NCBI RefSeq assembly: GCF_024494385.1 | Contig: NZ_JAEVLT010000003.1 | Coordinates: 62,001 to 126,000 of the forward strand | Direction: 5' to 3' | Length of the DNA stretch: 64,000 nt | From: Bacillus sp. EB600 | Lineage (GTDB): Bacteria > Bacillota > Bacilli > Bacillales > Cytobacillaceae | Part shown: one piece after another, positions 1-8,428 of the stretch | How positions within the stretch are numbered: position 1 is the stretch's first letter | Layout of the letters: each line of letters starts with the position of its first letter | Notes under the pieces: generated by a model | What the model was told of the DNA's origin: nothing | Database searches by the model: none | Seen by the model: the letters and a program-made list of their open reading frames with translations, nothing else | Translations under genes and position numbers: made by a program

Positions 1-1
1 T

Positions 2-958
2 CTTCCCTTTCGCGAGACGATTGCTGACTATGTGAAGAACTATCACAATATAAATACAACCAGTTCTTCTATTCTAATTACATCAGGGGCCCAGCAGGCT
101 TTACATCTGATTACACAGTGTTTGCTTAACCCTGGCGATGCCGTAGCGATTGAGGCACCATCCTACTGTTATTCACTGCCGTTATTTCAATCGGCCGGAT
201 TAAGGATTTTTGGGCTGCCGGTTGACGAGCATGGGATTAATCCGGACGATATTGTATCCTTATATCGCAAGCATCAAATTCGGATGATTTTTTTAAATCC
301 AATCTACCAGAGTCCCACAGGCAGCGTCCTTCCTGAGACACGCCGAAAAAAAGTACTGGAGATTTCGGCAGAATTAGGTATTCCGATTGTAGAAGATGAT
401 CCGGTTAGTCTGCTTTCATTCGATGGTGAGACACATTTTCCAATTAAATCCTATGACCGGAGTGGCAACGTGCTCTATATTGGCTCGCTTTCCAAAGTGA
501 TTGCCTCCAGCCTGCGGATTGGCTGGCTAATTGGACCGCAATCGGTCATTAACCGTTTAGCGGATGCCAGGCAGCAAATTGACTTTGGCTTAAGTATTTT
601 TCCACAGCTGATCGCCAATCAATTTTTACAATCGACTGAGTATCCTGCTCATCTTACCTTCCTGCGTCAGGAGCTATTGGAGCGGAGAAATGTAATGATT
701 TCGGCTTTACGGGAAGCATTGGGAGATCAGGTTGATTTTACAATTCCGAAAGGAGGTCTTCACATCTGGTGTAAATTGAACAAGGATGTGGATGATCAAA
801 GGCTGGTTGAAGAGGGGATCAAAAACAAAATTTTGTTTATGCCAGGAAGTGTCTACGGGGCGCCGAACGGATATGTTCGGTTCACTTTTGCCCATTTGGA
901 GCGGGACTCGATCAGGGAAGCGATCGGGCGGTTTGCGGATGTGCTGGCGCGGGTTTGA
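2..958 (+). CDS. MocR/GntR-family regulator, aminotransferase domain (5' end outside window)
   Basis: This is the C-terminal 318 residues of a PLP-dependent class I/II aminotransferase-like protein. The frame is open to the left edge (reads LPFRETIADYV before the first in-frame GTG at 32), so the gene starts upstream. NP-x2-Q-x-PTG appears as NPIYQSPTG and the PLP lysine lies in SLSKVIASSLRIGW. The fold plus the sequence LPFRETIADY just ahead of the domain fits MocR-type regulators, which carry an N-terminal winged helix-turn-helix that would be outside the window. A stand-alone aminotransferase cannot be excluded. The regulated gene is not visible. Confidence 0.8.
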   Translation, partial: LPFRETIADYVKNYHNINTTSSSILITSGAQQALHLITQCLLNPGDAVAIEAPSYCYSLPLFQSAGLRIFGLPVDEHGINPDDIVSLYRKHQIRMIFLNPIYQSPTGSVLPETRRKKVLEISAELGIPIVEDDPVSLLSFDGETHFPIKSYDRSGNVLYIGSLSKVIASSLRIGWLIGPQSVINRLADARQQIDFGLSIFPQLIANQFLQSTEYPAHLTFLRQELLERRNVMISALREALGDQVDFTIPKGGLHIWCKLNKDVDDQRLVEEGIKNKILFMPGSVYGAPNGYVRFTFAHLERDSIREAIGRFADVLARV

Positions 959-1080
959 TCAGGTGCATTCGCACGTCGCGGAGTTTGTCAAAATTTTAGC
1001 TGGGAATCATTCAAATCCTCGGGTTTTGAAAAATCACTTCCCTTTTTTAAACAAATATGCTGAAAAAAGTGGACTTTTTC

Positions 1081-1124
1081 ACGGTTCGCTTGTTTCTTCG
1101 ATGAAGCAAGCGAACCGTCCTTTT
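1081..1124 (+). terminator. Rho-independent terminator after MocR-like gene
   Basis: A perfect 12-bp inverted repeat (1081-1092 with 1107-1118, stem ACGGTTCGCTTG) with a 14-nt loop is followed by CCTTTTC. It lies 120 bp after the stop codon of the aminotransferase gene. The rest of 959-1285 holds no convincing gene. Confidence 0.6.
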
Positions 1125-1285
1125 CGTACACTATTTACATAATTTATTATTTTTCGTATAGTGAAATTATACTGTAATTGGAAATTCCAATTTTATTATT
1201 GCGAACAAAATAAAACCAGATTAACGCTGCTTACTTATTGTACGCTTGCCCTTTTTTATCATCAGTAAATGGGAGGCTTGGCATC

Positions 1286-2164
1286 ATGGGTCTTTTTGAC
1301 TTGTTTGATGTTATGAAACAAAGTGCTAGAAAGAGAAGGAAAACGGAAAAATACCGTAAAAGTGCGAAGGAATATATTCAGGGCGGAAAAAGTCTCTACA
1401 ACAAAGCCTATGCTGACATTGTTTTCCATGTGAAAGAGACAAACGATAGAATCGTACAGCATTACCATTACAAACAGCATTTACTATGGGAAATTAGTCA
1501 GGATGTTAAGCAAGTGCTTCATCAATGTACGAACTTTTACATTGATCGGAGAGTATTAGAGACACCAAGATTTAGCTCTTCTTTAGTTGATTCATATAGT
1601 GGTAGAGGAGTAATTGCCGTTTTTTCAGCAACAATTGTTCCAAGTTATAGTGTGCCAAGTGTACTTTCTTTACATAGTAACTCAAACGAAGAGTATGAGA
1701 AAGCAAAAAGACAGAGGAATAAGTCAAAAAAGTTTTATGAAGAAATGATCCTTAAGCGAGAAAGATTTCACCACGCTAAGGAAAATATGAAGGAGATCTC
1801 CAGCTTTATTTATGTTGAAAGAAAATTGCTGGATAGAATCATTACGAAGGTGAAACAGATTACAGCACAATTTAATTCAAGTATAAAGAAATCTAGTTTT
1901 TCAAGGTTAGAAGCGGAATATTTAAAAGTTATTCATAAAATTGCCGAAACAATAAATGAATTATTAACAACTAAATTTCTCACTGATACTATGAGGGTCA
2001 GTGGACAATATGAAGATGTTTTTGAAAAAATCAAGATCATTCACAAAGCACTTAAGAAAGCGCCTTCAACAATAAGAAGGAAAGATATTGAAAAAATAAT
2101 AAAACCCCCCGCAACGAATCACAAATGGTATGTGGTCAGCAGTAAAGCAAAGGGACGGTTCTAG
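1286..2164 (+). CDS. Hypothetical coiled-coil-rich protein, C-terminus formed by a repeat element
   Basis: I do not recognise this 292-residue protein. The ATG at 1286 is chosen because GGGAGG at 1271-1276 is well spaced; an in-frame ATG at 1238 lacks a site. It begins MGLFDLF, is rich in Lys/Arg/Glu, has likely helical coiled-coil stretches (about residues 145-195 and 200-260) and one short hydrophobic stretch near residue 110 (GVIAVFSATIVPSYSVP). No signal peptide is seen. The last residues KGRF and the stop codon lie inside the GGGACGGTTCT inverted repeat, so the original C-terminus may have been replaced by element insertion. Confidence 0.6.
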   Translation: MGLFDLFDVMKQSARKRRKTEKYRKSAKEYIQGGKSLYNKAYADIVFHVKETNDRIVQHYHYKQHLLWEISQDVKQVLHQCTNFYIDRRVLETPRFSSSLVDSYSGRGVIAVFSATIVPSYSVPSVLSLHSNSNEEYEKAKRQRNKSKKFYEEMILKRERFHHAKENMKEISSFIYVERKLLDRIITKVKQITAQFNSSIKKSSFSRLEAEYLKVIHKIAETINELLTTKFLTDTMRVSGQYEDVFEKIKIIHKALKKAPSTIRRKDIEKIIKPPATNHKWYVVSSKAKGRF

Positions 2165-2197
2165 TGTCACCCGAAAAGAGTCAAGAGAACCGTCCCT
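2151..2197. repeat. Dispersed GGGACGGTTCT inverted-repeat element, copy 1
   Basis: Twelve-bp arms AGGGACGGTTCT (2151-2162) and AGAACCGTCCCT (2186-2197) flank a 23-nt centre. The same element with nearly identical arms recurs at 16091-16140. It resembles REP-like hairpin repeats widespread in Bacillus genomes (recollection of similar sequences, not searched). It supplies the last codons and stop of the preceding gene. Confidence 0.75.
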
Positions 2198-2335
2198 ATA
2201 ACGATTCTGTAACGATTCAGTTTCTAACTTAACTAGTATATTAAATATGATTTAATTGTTTGTTAATAGTCTGTTAATATTCGTTTGATACCCTTAATTA
2301 GATATAAAAATTATTTCATTAGGGGTCCTATACAA

Positions 2336-2434
2336 ATGAAATTAAAAGCTGTTATTTGTTTTTTACGTAGATATCACAAATTTGACTATTATACAGATAA
2401 ATGTATTACCTGTGGCAAGAAAAGCAAAAGATAA
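2336..2434 (+). CDS. Possible 32-residue peptide with CxxCGKK motif
   Basis: A short reading frame beginning MKLKAVICFLRRYHK and ending with a C-I-T-C-G-K-K motif is preceded by AGGGG at 2321-2325, ten bases before the ATG. The two cysteines could bind metal. I know no family that matches. It may equally be a chance frame in a decayed region, since an rpoN fragment follows directly. Confidence 0.3.
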   Translation: MKLKAVICFLRRYHKFDYYTDKCITCGKKSKR

Positions 2435-2439
2435 AAAAG

Positions 2440-2574
2440 TTGATTATGTTGAATAGAATTGCTCAAAGAAAACAAACGCTATACAAAGTTACTCAAGCGA
2501 TTTCCTGCCGTACCGTTGCCAAATATCGAGAGGAAATTGGAATCCCCGGTTCTTCTAAAAGAAAGAGATTTTAA
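2440..2574 (+). pseudogene. rpoN (sigma-54) C-terminal remnant with internal deletion
   Basis: The frame 2440-2574 reads LLNRIAQRKQTLYKVTQAI followed by RTVAKYREEIGIP and SSKRKRF then a stop. The first part resembles the RpoN core/DNA-binding domain stretch 'RxQTLxxVxxAI' and the second is the RpoN box (consensus ARRTVAKYREMLGIPSS), which are about 90 residues apart in intact sigma-54. Here they are nearly fused, so most of the domain between them is deleted and the N-terminal two thirds are absent. Sigma-54 promoters and activators elsewhere in the window imply an intact rpoN elsewhere in the genome. Confidence 0.75.
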
Positions 2575-2780
2575 AGGTATTGGTGCGCAATAAGAAAATA
2601 TGACAGATCACGTCAAATCCTGGAGAAACGCAAAGAACACAATATCGACAAAAAAGTCAACAAAGCTACAAGGCTAAATTGCCACGTTCTTTTAAAAATA
2701 CAAAAAAAGTTCATTTTAATGAAAAAGTGAGAAAACAGAAGAAAAACATATTATAAAGAACGAAGATGGTTCTTTAATAA
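2575..2780. other. Gene-free AT-rich stretch after rpoN remnant
   Basis: About 200 bases of A-rich sequence with only short frames lacking ribosome binding sites. No gene is supported; it may be further decayed coding sequence. Confidence 0.5.
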
Positions 2781-2782
2781 GA

Positions 2783-2811
2783 AAAACTGCTGAAAACAGC
2801 AGTTTTTTTTT
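2783..2811 (+). terminator. Rho-independent terminator before the wall-protein gene
   Basis: AAACTGCTG (2784-2792) pairs perfectly with CAGCAGTTT (2797-2805) across a four-base loop and is followed by eight or more T residues. It insulates the secreted-protein genes from upstream transcription. Confidence 0.85.
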
Positions 2812-2875
2812 GTTTATAAGTTCTTTATAATGAACAAAACTATCCTAATAAATTATACTTGAAAGGTGGGAAAAG

Positions 2876-4741
2876 ATGCTAAAGAAACTCTTATTTACTT
2901 GTTTGTTGATATACACTTCTACAATCGGTTTTACCTCAGCAAACGCCAAGGCGGCAGAACCAGTTGCACCTAATGTCCAAATTGGTGGGAATCCGGCTGC
3001 GGGAGAGCCTAGTGATATCAATGAAACCAGCACTGATCTGTCATTACTAGAAAAGGAAACACAAAAGCAGCCATCTTCTGGCTCGACTGAGGAAAATATA
3101 GCAAACAAGGCTCCATCAGTGCCGTCCGAAGCTATTCAGGGTGCCGAGAACGAAAATGGTCAAGCAAAAACAAATCCTGAGAATAATATCAATAATGGAA
3201 ATGCAGAAGCTAACATGGTCCCATCAATACCGACTGAAGACATTCAAGGTGCCGGTAATGAAAGCGATCAAGCAGAAACAAATCCCGAACATAAAATGAA
3301 TGAGGGAAATGCAGAAACTAACAAGGCTCCATCAGTGCCAGCTGAAGATATTCAAAGCTCCGGGAATGCAAGTGGTCAGGCAGAATCAAATCCTGATAAT
3401 AATAAGCCAAGTCAGAATCAGTCAACAGACACACAAGTCATTCAAAACCAAACTGTAACAGGTGGAAAAACGACTGACCAAAATCAAACGGCTAATGTCA
3501 CTATTTGTCAACAACAAACGATTCTTGCATCTGTTTCCTGTCAGGGTAATGTTACTAGCATCCTAGATGGGCATACGGATCAAAGCAAAACAGCAACTAT
3601 TGTGGCTGCTCAAGTGCAAAATGTTGATTCTTCTGCAAATGTGAAATCTGAACAAACACAGAAAACCGGTATCACCTCTGACCAAAAACTAGAAATTATG
3701 TGCCCCTGTGGGGAAACGCAATCACCCCAACAGGGAACGAATATTTTAACGAACCAAGCCCAAAGTATCAATACAAGCTTAAATGCTGAATTATTTCAGG
3801 GACAGTTAACAGAAGTGAATCATTCACAAGATCAGCACCTTGAAACATCAGGTGGCGGTGAGAATGGGCAAAGGCAATTAACGAATGTCGAAGAATTGCA
3901 GGCTCAATCATTAAGTACATCAGGTCCTGTGAAAATAGAACAAACCCAAACAGTAGAAGTGAAAGGCAGTATCGTCAATACAATAAAGGACTTTGTCGAA
4001 TCAGGAGTTAAAGTAACATCTCGGAACTATATCGAAATAATTAAAGAAACAACGACAACAGTTGCAAATTTTATTCAAGAAATTTTTGTTAACAATGAGT
4101 TGGTTGATCGCTTTACGAATGATTATTCACTTGAGGGAAATGACTCATATCATTCCCAACAAGCATTTCAAAAGCAATATGATTGGGGAAATCTGAATGT
4201 CGAAAATTTAGCCTCTGTTCAATACAATGAACAATTGCAACAATTTGAAACATCCATGTCCAGTTATCTATCTCTTGTATTTGGCATGATTGGTAATATA
4301 GATTGTCCAAAGCCAGCACCAAATGACAATAATGAACCTCCTGCAGAAAACAATAATGATGACAATACAAGTACTCCTCCTGCTCCGCCAACAGAATCCG
4401 GTGGGGGAGACAAAGGAAATTCTGACGTTCCGGCATCCGACACTGTACAAGAACCTACAGGAAATAGTGAAACAAACACAGGCAGCGGACAGCAAGCAAC
4501 GAGCGGGCAGGCAGTGCAAACCATTGCAGTTTCAGTCAGCCAAGATCACGTCCAAACCACTGTTGCTCCAGTCAGCCAAGATCATGTCCAAACCATTGCA
4601 GCACCAGTCAGCAATAATAATGTCCAAGGGAACTCGCTTCCTAATACGGCTACAAATAGCTATAATCTATTAGTTCTTGGATTGGTACTAATCACTGCAG
4701 GAGGTCTGCTTTACTATACTGTCAGGAAAAAACTAAATTAA
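2876..4741 (+). CDS. LPXTG-type cell-wall-anchored Gln-rich repeat protein
   Basis: A 621-residue surface protein. Residues 1-26 form a signal peptide (MLKKLL, hydrophobic core, ANAKA). Residues 79-170 hold about three copies of a 36-residue repeat carrying PSxPxEDIQGxGN. Residues 180-390 are Gln-rich with Q-x-Q motifs spaced every 10-20 residues, the same motif that builds the next two proteins. A less repetitive segment (390-470) is followed by a Pro/Asn/Gly/Ser-rich spacer with VSQDHVQT repeats. The C-terminus has the sorting signal LPNTA (588-592), a membrane helix and KK, so sortase anchoring is expected. Four cysteines in the middle (including CPC) are unusual for a wall protein. GGTGGG precedes the ATG. 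A role as the cell-bound partner or nucleator of the two secreted Q-x-Q proteins is inferred. Confidence 0.8.
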   Translation: MLKKLLFTCLLIYTSTIGFTSANAKAAEPVAPNVQIGGNPAAGEPSDINETSTDLSLLEKETQKQPSSGSTEENIANKAPSVPSEAIQGAENENGQAKTNPENNINNGNAEANMVPSIPTEDIQGAGNESDQAETNPEHKMNEGNAETNKAPSVPAEDIQSSGNASGQAESNPDNNKPSQNQSTDTQVIQNQTVTGGKTTDQNQTANVTICQQQTILASVSCQGNVTSILDGHTDQSKTATIVAAQVQNVDSSANVKSEQTQKTGITSDQKLEIMCPCGETQSPQQGTNILTNQAQSINTSLNAELFQGQLTEVNHSQDQHLETSGGGENGQRQLTNVEELQAQSLSTSGPVKIEQTQTVEVKGSIVNTIKDFVESGVKVTSRNYIEIIKETTTTVANFIQEIFVNNELVDRFTNDYSLEGNDSYHSQQAFQKQYDWGNLNVENLASVQYNEQLQQFETSMSSYLSLVFGMIGNIDCPKPAPNDNNEPPAENNNDDNTSTPPAPPTESGGGDKGNSDVPASDTVQEPTGNSETNTGSGQQATSGQAVQTIAVSVSQDHVQTTVAPVSQDHVQTIAAPVSNNNVQGNSLPNTATNSYNLLVLGLVLITAGGLLYYTVRKKLN

Positions 4742-4766
4742 ATATCTCACTTAAGTTGAAAAAAGG

Positions 4767-4803
4767 TTTTTTTGCTGGAATATTGAGCAAAAAGGCTTTT
4801 TTT
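4767..4803 (+). terminator. Probable terminator after wall-protein gene
   Basis: TTTTTTTGCT (around 4768-4777) can pair with AGCAAAAAGG around 4787-4796 and a run of T follows to 4803. It suggests the 5011 gene has its own promoter in the 270-bp gap, which also holds the inverted repeat GAGAAC-N6-GTTCTC near 4891-4908. Confidence 0.5.
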
Positions 4804-5010
4804 TATGGGATATTATGTAAAAAAATATAAGAATATTTATATTTTTCAAAAAAAACTAAAAATTAAGAAATAATAAGCGTGAACTAGGTAGAGAACGAAA
4901 ATGTTCTCAATTAAGAAATAAACGGCTGAATTTGAGATTTTTTAAAAGAGGACTGACATTGTATACTAACCCTTGCAAGTCAAACCCAAAATGTTACTGG
5001 AGGTATGAAA

Positions 5011-7176
5011 GTGAAAAATTTTAAAGAAGTCAGAAACGTACTTAACATGAAAAAACTCATCAGTGCAGGAGTCATTGCTGGGACTTTATTGGGTGCCACA
5101 TCCGCATTTGCTGCTGGCGGTGTTAACCAAAGCCAAACTGCCAACTCAAATAAATTTGCTGCTAATGGAGCTCTTGGAGCTTTCGTATCTCAAAATCAAG
5201 CTGCTAATGACTATTCTGTTCTTCTTCAAGATGCAACTCATGCAAACAAATCTAATCAAACTCAAGATTCTACTAAAAATACTTATCAACTTCAAGGGGC
5301 ACTTGGAGCTTTAACTTCTCAAAATCAGGGCTCTTCAAATGAATTGTTACAAGCACAATCAATTTCCTTTGGTAAAAAATCAAATCAAACCCAAAACTCA
5401 ACTGACACCAATACCCAATTGCAAGGTGCATTAGGACTTCTAACTGCACAATCTCAAGGGGCTGCAAATGGAACTCTTCAAGCTCAAGTTTCTACTGGTG
5501 TTCATAACAATCAAGATCAAAACGGCAGTAATACAAACCTTCAAGGCCAATTGGCTGGTGGCATCCTAATTGGACAGGATCAGGGTTCTGGTAATCTTGG
5601 CGGCCAATATCAAGATGCACTTGGAGTAGGTAATCATCAAGCTCAAGGTTTCGAAAATAATACAGCACAAGGCCAGGCTGGATTGGGTGCTCTTATTGGC
5701 CAAGCACAAGGTTCTGGAAACGTTTCCGACCAAACTCAAGGGGCAGTTGGATTTTTAAACAATCAAAATCAAGGTGCTGTCACGAATACAGCCCAAGGTC
5801 AGCTGGGAGTTGGAGCCCTTATTGGTCAATTGCAGGGTTCTGAAAATTATTCTCAGCAAGCTGCAGGTGCAACTGGTTTTGCCAACAGTCAAAATCAAGC
5901 TGCAATCGGTAACACAGAGCAAGGTCAATTAGCAATGGGTGCGTTAATAGGCCAAGGGCAAGTCTCTTCAAACAATGCCGTTCAAGGTGCACAGGCAACA
6001 GGCGCCCTTAACAATCAATTACAAGTAGCGGCAGCTGATACACACCAAGGCCAAATCGGTGCCGGTCTTGGCGTGTTACAAGGTCAGAGTTCACAAAATG
6101 GTGCATTGCAAGTTGCTAATGCCCAAGGAGTCAACAACACTCAAGCACAGTTTGCAGCAAATGGTACAGCTCAAGGTCAAGTTGGTGCTTTCGGAGCTCT
6201 TCAAGGTCAAAATGCAACAAATGTAGCACTTCAAGGAGCAGATGCTACAGGTAAGAACAACCTTCAGGTACAAGGATCAGCTAACCAAACTGCCCAAGGT
6301 CAAGCAGGTGCACTTGGTACAGCACAAGGCCAAAATGCAACAAATGGAACTTTACAAGGAGCAGCAGCTGTAGGCAAGAATAACACCCAAGTCCAGGGGG
6401 CAGGAAATGCAGCCGCTCAAGGCCAAATCGGAGCAATGGGTACTACACAATCCCAAGCTGCAGACAATTCGGCAGCCAATGGGGCACTTGCTGTAGGCAA
6501 GAACAACACCCAAGCTCAAGGAGCTGGAAATATCTCCACTCAAGGCCAAGCAGGAACAAAGGGTGCTGACCAAACACAAACAGCAGCCAATACAGCTGGC
6601 AACGGGGCAACTGCTATAGGCAAGAACAACACTCAAGCGCAAGGAGCTGGAAATATCTCCACTCAAGGCCAAGCGGGAACAAAGGGCGCTACTCAAAACC
6701 AAACAGCAGCCAATACAGCTGGCAACGCTGCAACTGCTGCAGGTAAGAACAACACCCAAGTCCAAGGAGCTGGAAATATTTCTACTCAAGGTCAAATCGG
6801 AGCAAAAGGTGCTACTCAAACACAAGCTGCAAACAATACAGCTGGCAACGCTGCAACAGCTGTAGGAAAGAACAACACTCAAGTGCAAGGAGCTGGAAAT
6901 ACATCTACTCAAGCCCAGGCTGGAACAAAGGGTGCTAATCAATCACAAACAGCAAACAATACAGCAGCCAATGGGGCACTTGCTGTAGGAAAGAACAATG
7001 TTCAAGGCCAAGCAGCAACGGCAGATACAACCCAAGTTCAAGCTGGAACAAAGGGTGCAACTCAAACACAGGCTGCAAGCAATACAGCAACTAATTTATC
7101 AGCCGCTATTGGTCAGAACATTCACCAAAGCCAATCTTCCAGTTCTACGGTTGTTCAAGCACAATCTGCAAACTAA
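5011..7176 (+). CDS. Secreted protein of about sixteen 41-residue Gln/Ala/Gly/Asn repeats, candidate functional amyloid
   Basis: A 721-residue exported protein. GTG 5011 is preferred because GGAGG at 4999-5003 sits 7 bases before it; the ATG at 5005 is too close. The signal peptide core begins at MKKLISAG and ends TSAFA. Almost all the rest is about 16.5 tandem units of 40-43 residues, each with up to four Q-x-Q motifs spaced about ten residues apart; a typical unit reads NNTQxQGAGNxSTQGQAG then KGAxQTQTAANTAGN then xATAxGK. N-terminal units are diverged, C-terminal units nearly identical (123-bp DNA period, about 6376-6990). No Cys, no wall anchor. The Q-x-Q-G-x-x-N-x3-Q spacing recalls curlin repeats (QxGxxNx5Q), so a stacked beta-sheet fibre is plausible but unproven. 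Confidence 0.75.
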   Translation: MKNFKEVRNVLNMKKLISAGVIAGTLLGATSAFAAGGVNQSQTANSNKFAANGALGAFVSQNQAANDYSVLLQDATHANKSNQTQDSTKNTYQLQGALGALTSQNQGSSNELLQAQSISFGKKSNQTQNSTDTNTQLQGALGLLTAQSQGAANGTLQAQVSTGVHNNQDQNGSNTNLQGQLAGGILIGQDQGSGNLGGQYQDALGVGNHQAQGFENNTAQGQAGLGALIGQAQGSGNVSDQTQGAVGFLNNQNQGAVTNTAQGQLGVGALIGQLQGSENYSQQAAGATGFANSQNQAAIGNTEQGQLAMGALIGQGQVSSNNAVQGAQATGALNNQLQVAAADTHQGQIGAGLGVLQGQSSQNGALQVANAQGVNNTQAQFAANGTAQGQVGAFGALQGQNATNVALQGADATGKNNLQVQGSANQTAQGQAGALGTAQGQNATNGTLQGAAAVGKNNTQVQGAGNAAAQGQIGAMGTTQSQAADNSAANGALAVGKNNTQAQGAGNISTQGQAGTKGADQTQTAANTAGNGATAIGKNNTQAQGAGNISTQGQAGTKGATQNQTAANTAGNAATAAGKNNTQVQGAGNISTQGQIGAKGATQTQAANNTAGNAATAVGKNNTQVQGAGNTSTQAQAGTKGANQSQTANNTAANGALAVGKNNVQGQAATADTTQVQAGTKGATQTQAASNTATNLSAAIGQNIHQSQSSSSTVVQAQSAN
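6376..6990 (+). repeat. 123-bp tandem coding repeats
   Basis: Five consecutive units start at AAGAACAACAC-type sequence near 6375, 6498, 6621, 6744 and 6867, an exact 123-bp (41-codon) spacing. Neighbouring units differ mostly at synonymous positions, showing recent expansion or gene conversion at the 3' half of the gene. Confidence 0.85.
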
Positions 7177-7198
7177 TCTGAAGCTTTAGATTGAGTTC

Positions 7199-7235
7199 AG
7201 CTCCATCTAGTATATTGCTGGATGGAGCTTTTTAT
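7199..7235 (+). terminator. Rho-independent terminator after 41-residue-repeat gene
   Basis: AGCTCCATC (7199-7207) pairs with GATGGAGCT (7221-7229), followed by TTTTTA. Confidence 0.85.
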
Positions 7236-7291
7236 TAAACGCAGAGATGTAGCCATGTGATTTAATCCGGATATTGGAGAGGGGTAATGTC

Positions 7292-7843
7292 ATGTTCAAA
7301 AAGGGAGTAACATCTTTATTAGCGATTTCGTTATTAACGGTTGGCGGTGAAGCAGCCTTTGCAAGTACTGGAACGACACAAGAGCAAACGAATAATGCTT
7401 CTGTAGCTCAATTTCAAGGGGCACCTTCATCAAGTCATCTTATCCAGTCCCAATATGTGAATTCAAAAGTACTTCCAGTTCAATATGGTACCAATTCAGC
7501 AGCCGGACAAGTGCAGGCTGGAAGTGTTACTAGCGCTCAAGTTCAATCAGCTGCTACTTCAGGCCCTGGAGTATTTACACAGGCAGATCAAACAAGGCTG
7601 GCAATGGCTGATCAGCAAACGTTTAATGGTACACATCAAGCGCAGTCAACAGATGCGAACCATTCTTTAAATCAATCGACTGCTGTCCAGGATCCAAGCC
7701 ACGTGGTACAGGCTCAAATTGGCCATACAGCTGCCATTCAGTTTCAGGCATCCTTCGCGAATGGTCCGACGATTCAGTACCAACAGGCTCAACGTACATC
7801 GTTCCAATATCAGGTTGCCATAAAGCAAATGGCGCCAAAATAA
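7292..7843 (+). CDS. Small secreted Q-x-Q repeat protein
   Basis: A 183-residue protein starting at ATG 7292, selected by GGAGAGGGG at 7276-7284. Signal peptide MFKKGVTSLLAISLL to about AAFA. The mature part carries about ten Q-x-Q or Q-x-Q-like motifs (QEQ, QFQ, QSQ, QVQ, QAQ, QYQ) spaced by 9-14 residues, matching the motif of the two preceding proteins but without their 41-residue periodicity. No anchor and no Cys. It would fit a minor subunit, nucleator or cap in a fibre made by the 5011 protein; this role is inferred only from motif and position. Confidence 0.7.
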   Translation: MFKKGVTSLLAISLLTVGGEAAFASTGTTQEQTNNASVAQFQGAPSSSHLIQSQYVNSKVLPVQYGTNSAAGQVQAGSVTSAQVQSAATSGPGVFTQADQTRLAMADQQTFNGTHQAQSTDANHSLNQSTAVQDPSHVVQAQIGHTAAIQFQASFANGPTIQYQQAQRTSFQYQVAIKQMAPK

Positions 7844-7858
7844 TAAGGAAAGAAAAGA

Positions 7859-7891
7859 AACCGAGGTTAAAAAAAGCCTTGGTTCTTTTTT
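7859..7891 (+). terminator. Rho-independent terminator closing the Q-x-Q cluster
   Basis: AACCGAGG (7859-7866) pairs with CCTTGGTT (7877-7884) and is followed by CTTTTTT. Confidence 0.85.
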
Positions 7892-7914
7892 GAAAGGTAA
7901 GTATTTTGGGAATT

Positions 7915-8063
7915 GTCCAGCTACAGCGCCCAGCGACTAGTGTACTTCGCCCACCTCTCTACGATATGTCAAGCAAGAATGCGCTTCCGCTCTTCGTGTT
8001 TCCTTAATCTCAGTCGGTGTGCTCCAGTCCATTCGTCGCTAAACGAGCGCTTCCTCTTTTCTT
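7915..8063. repeat. Dispersed GCGACTAGTGTAC / GCTAAACG-GCGCTTCC repeat, copies A and B
   Basis: 7915-8001 carries GTCCAGCTACAGCGCC, GCGACTAGTGTACTTCGC and GCGCTTCCGCTCTTCGT; 8023-8063 carries TCGCTAAACGAGCGCTTCC. Related copies lie at 40691-40731 and 41043-41134. These belong to a family of intergenic repeats common in Bacillus-like genomes (recollection). A frame of 124 codons across 7913-8287 is a by-product. The remainder of 7844-8428 up to the SPFH gene shows only AT-rich promoter-like sequence. Confidence 0.6.
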
Positions 8064-8428
8064 GTACAGCAGGCAGTCTCGCTCTGTTTAGATCGAAATC
8101 CCTGCCTTTTCGAACCATAACGTCAGCCCTCCTCCATATATCCATCACTTTTGTTATCGTCCTCATTTGGGTAATATTCCTTAAAAAATTTTTAGTTAAA
8201 AGTAGCTTAAGAATTTTTAAAGTCCTACAACATATTGTTGGAAGAAAATCTACTATTGTTTTGCGGATACAAGTTATACACAGCTAAAAATATGATTAGT
8301 AAATAATGGCAATATTGTGGTATATTAGTCTTGTAATCTATTTTTAAAGAATGTAATAATTTGAAGATAAATTCATAAATTTAGTTTAGTAATTATCGGA
8401 AAAAGGTTATCGAGGGGGAGTCGCGGAA

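Noticed and set aside
6352..6942. Long minus-strand open frame inside the repeat gene
   Set aside because: It is a shadow of the biased, repetitive codons of the plus-strand gene, with no start signal and low-complexity Cys/Ser/Leu content.
7913..8287. 124-codon plus-strand frame
   Set aside because: It runs through dispersed repeat elements, lacks a ribosome binding site and resembles no protein.
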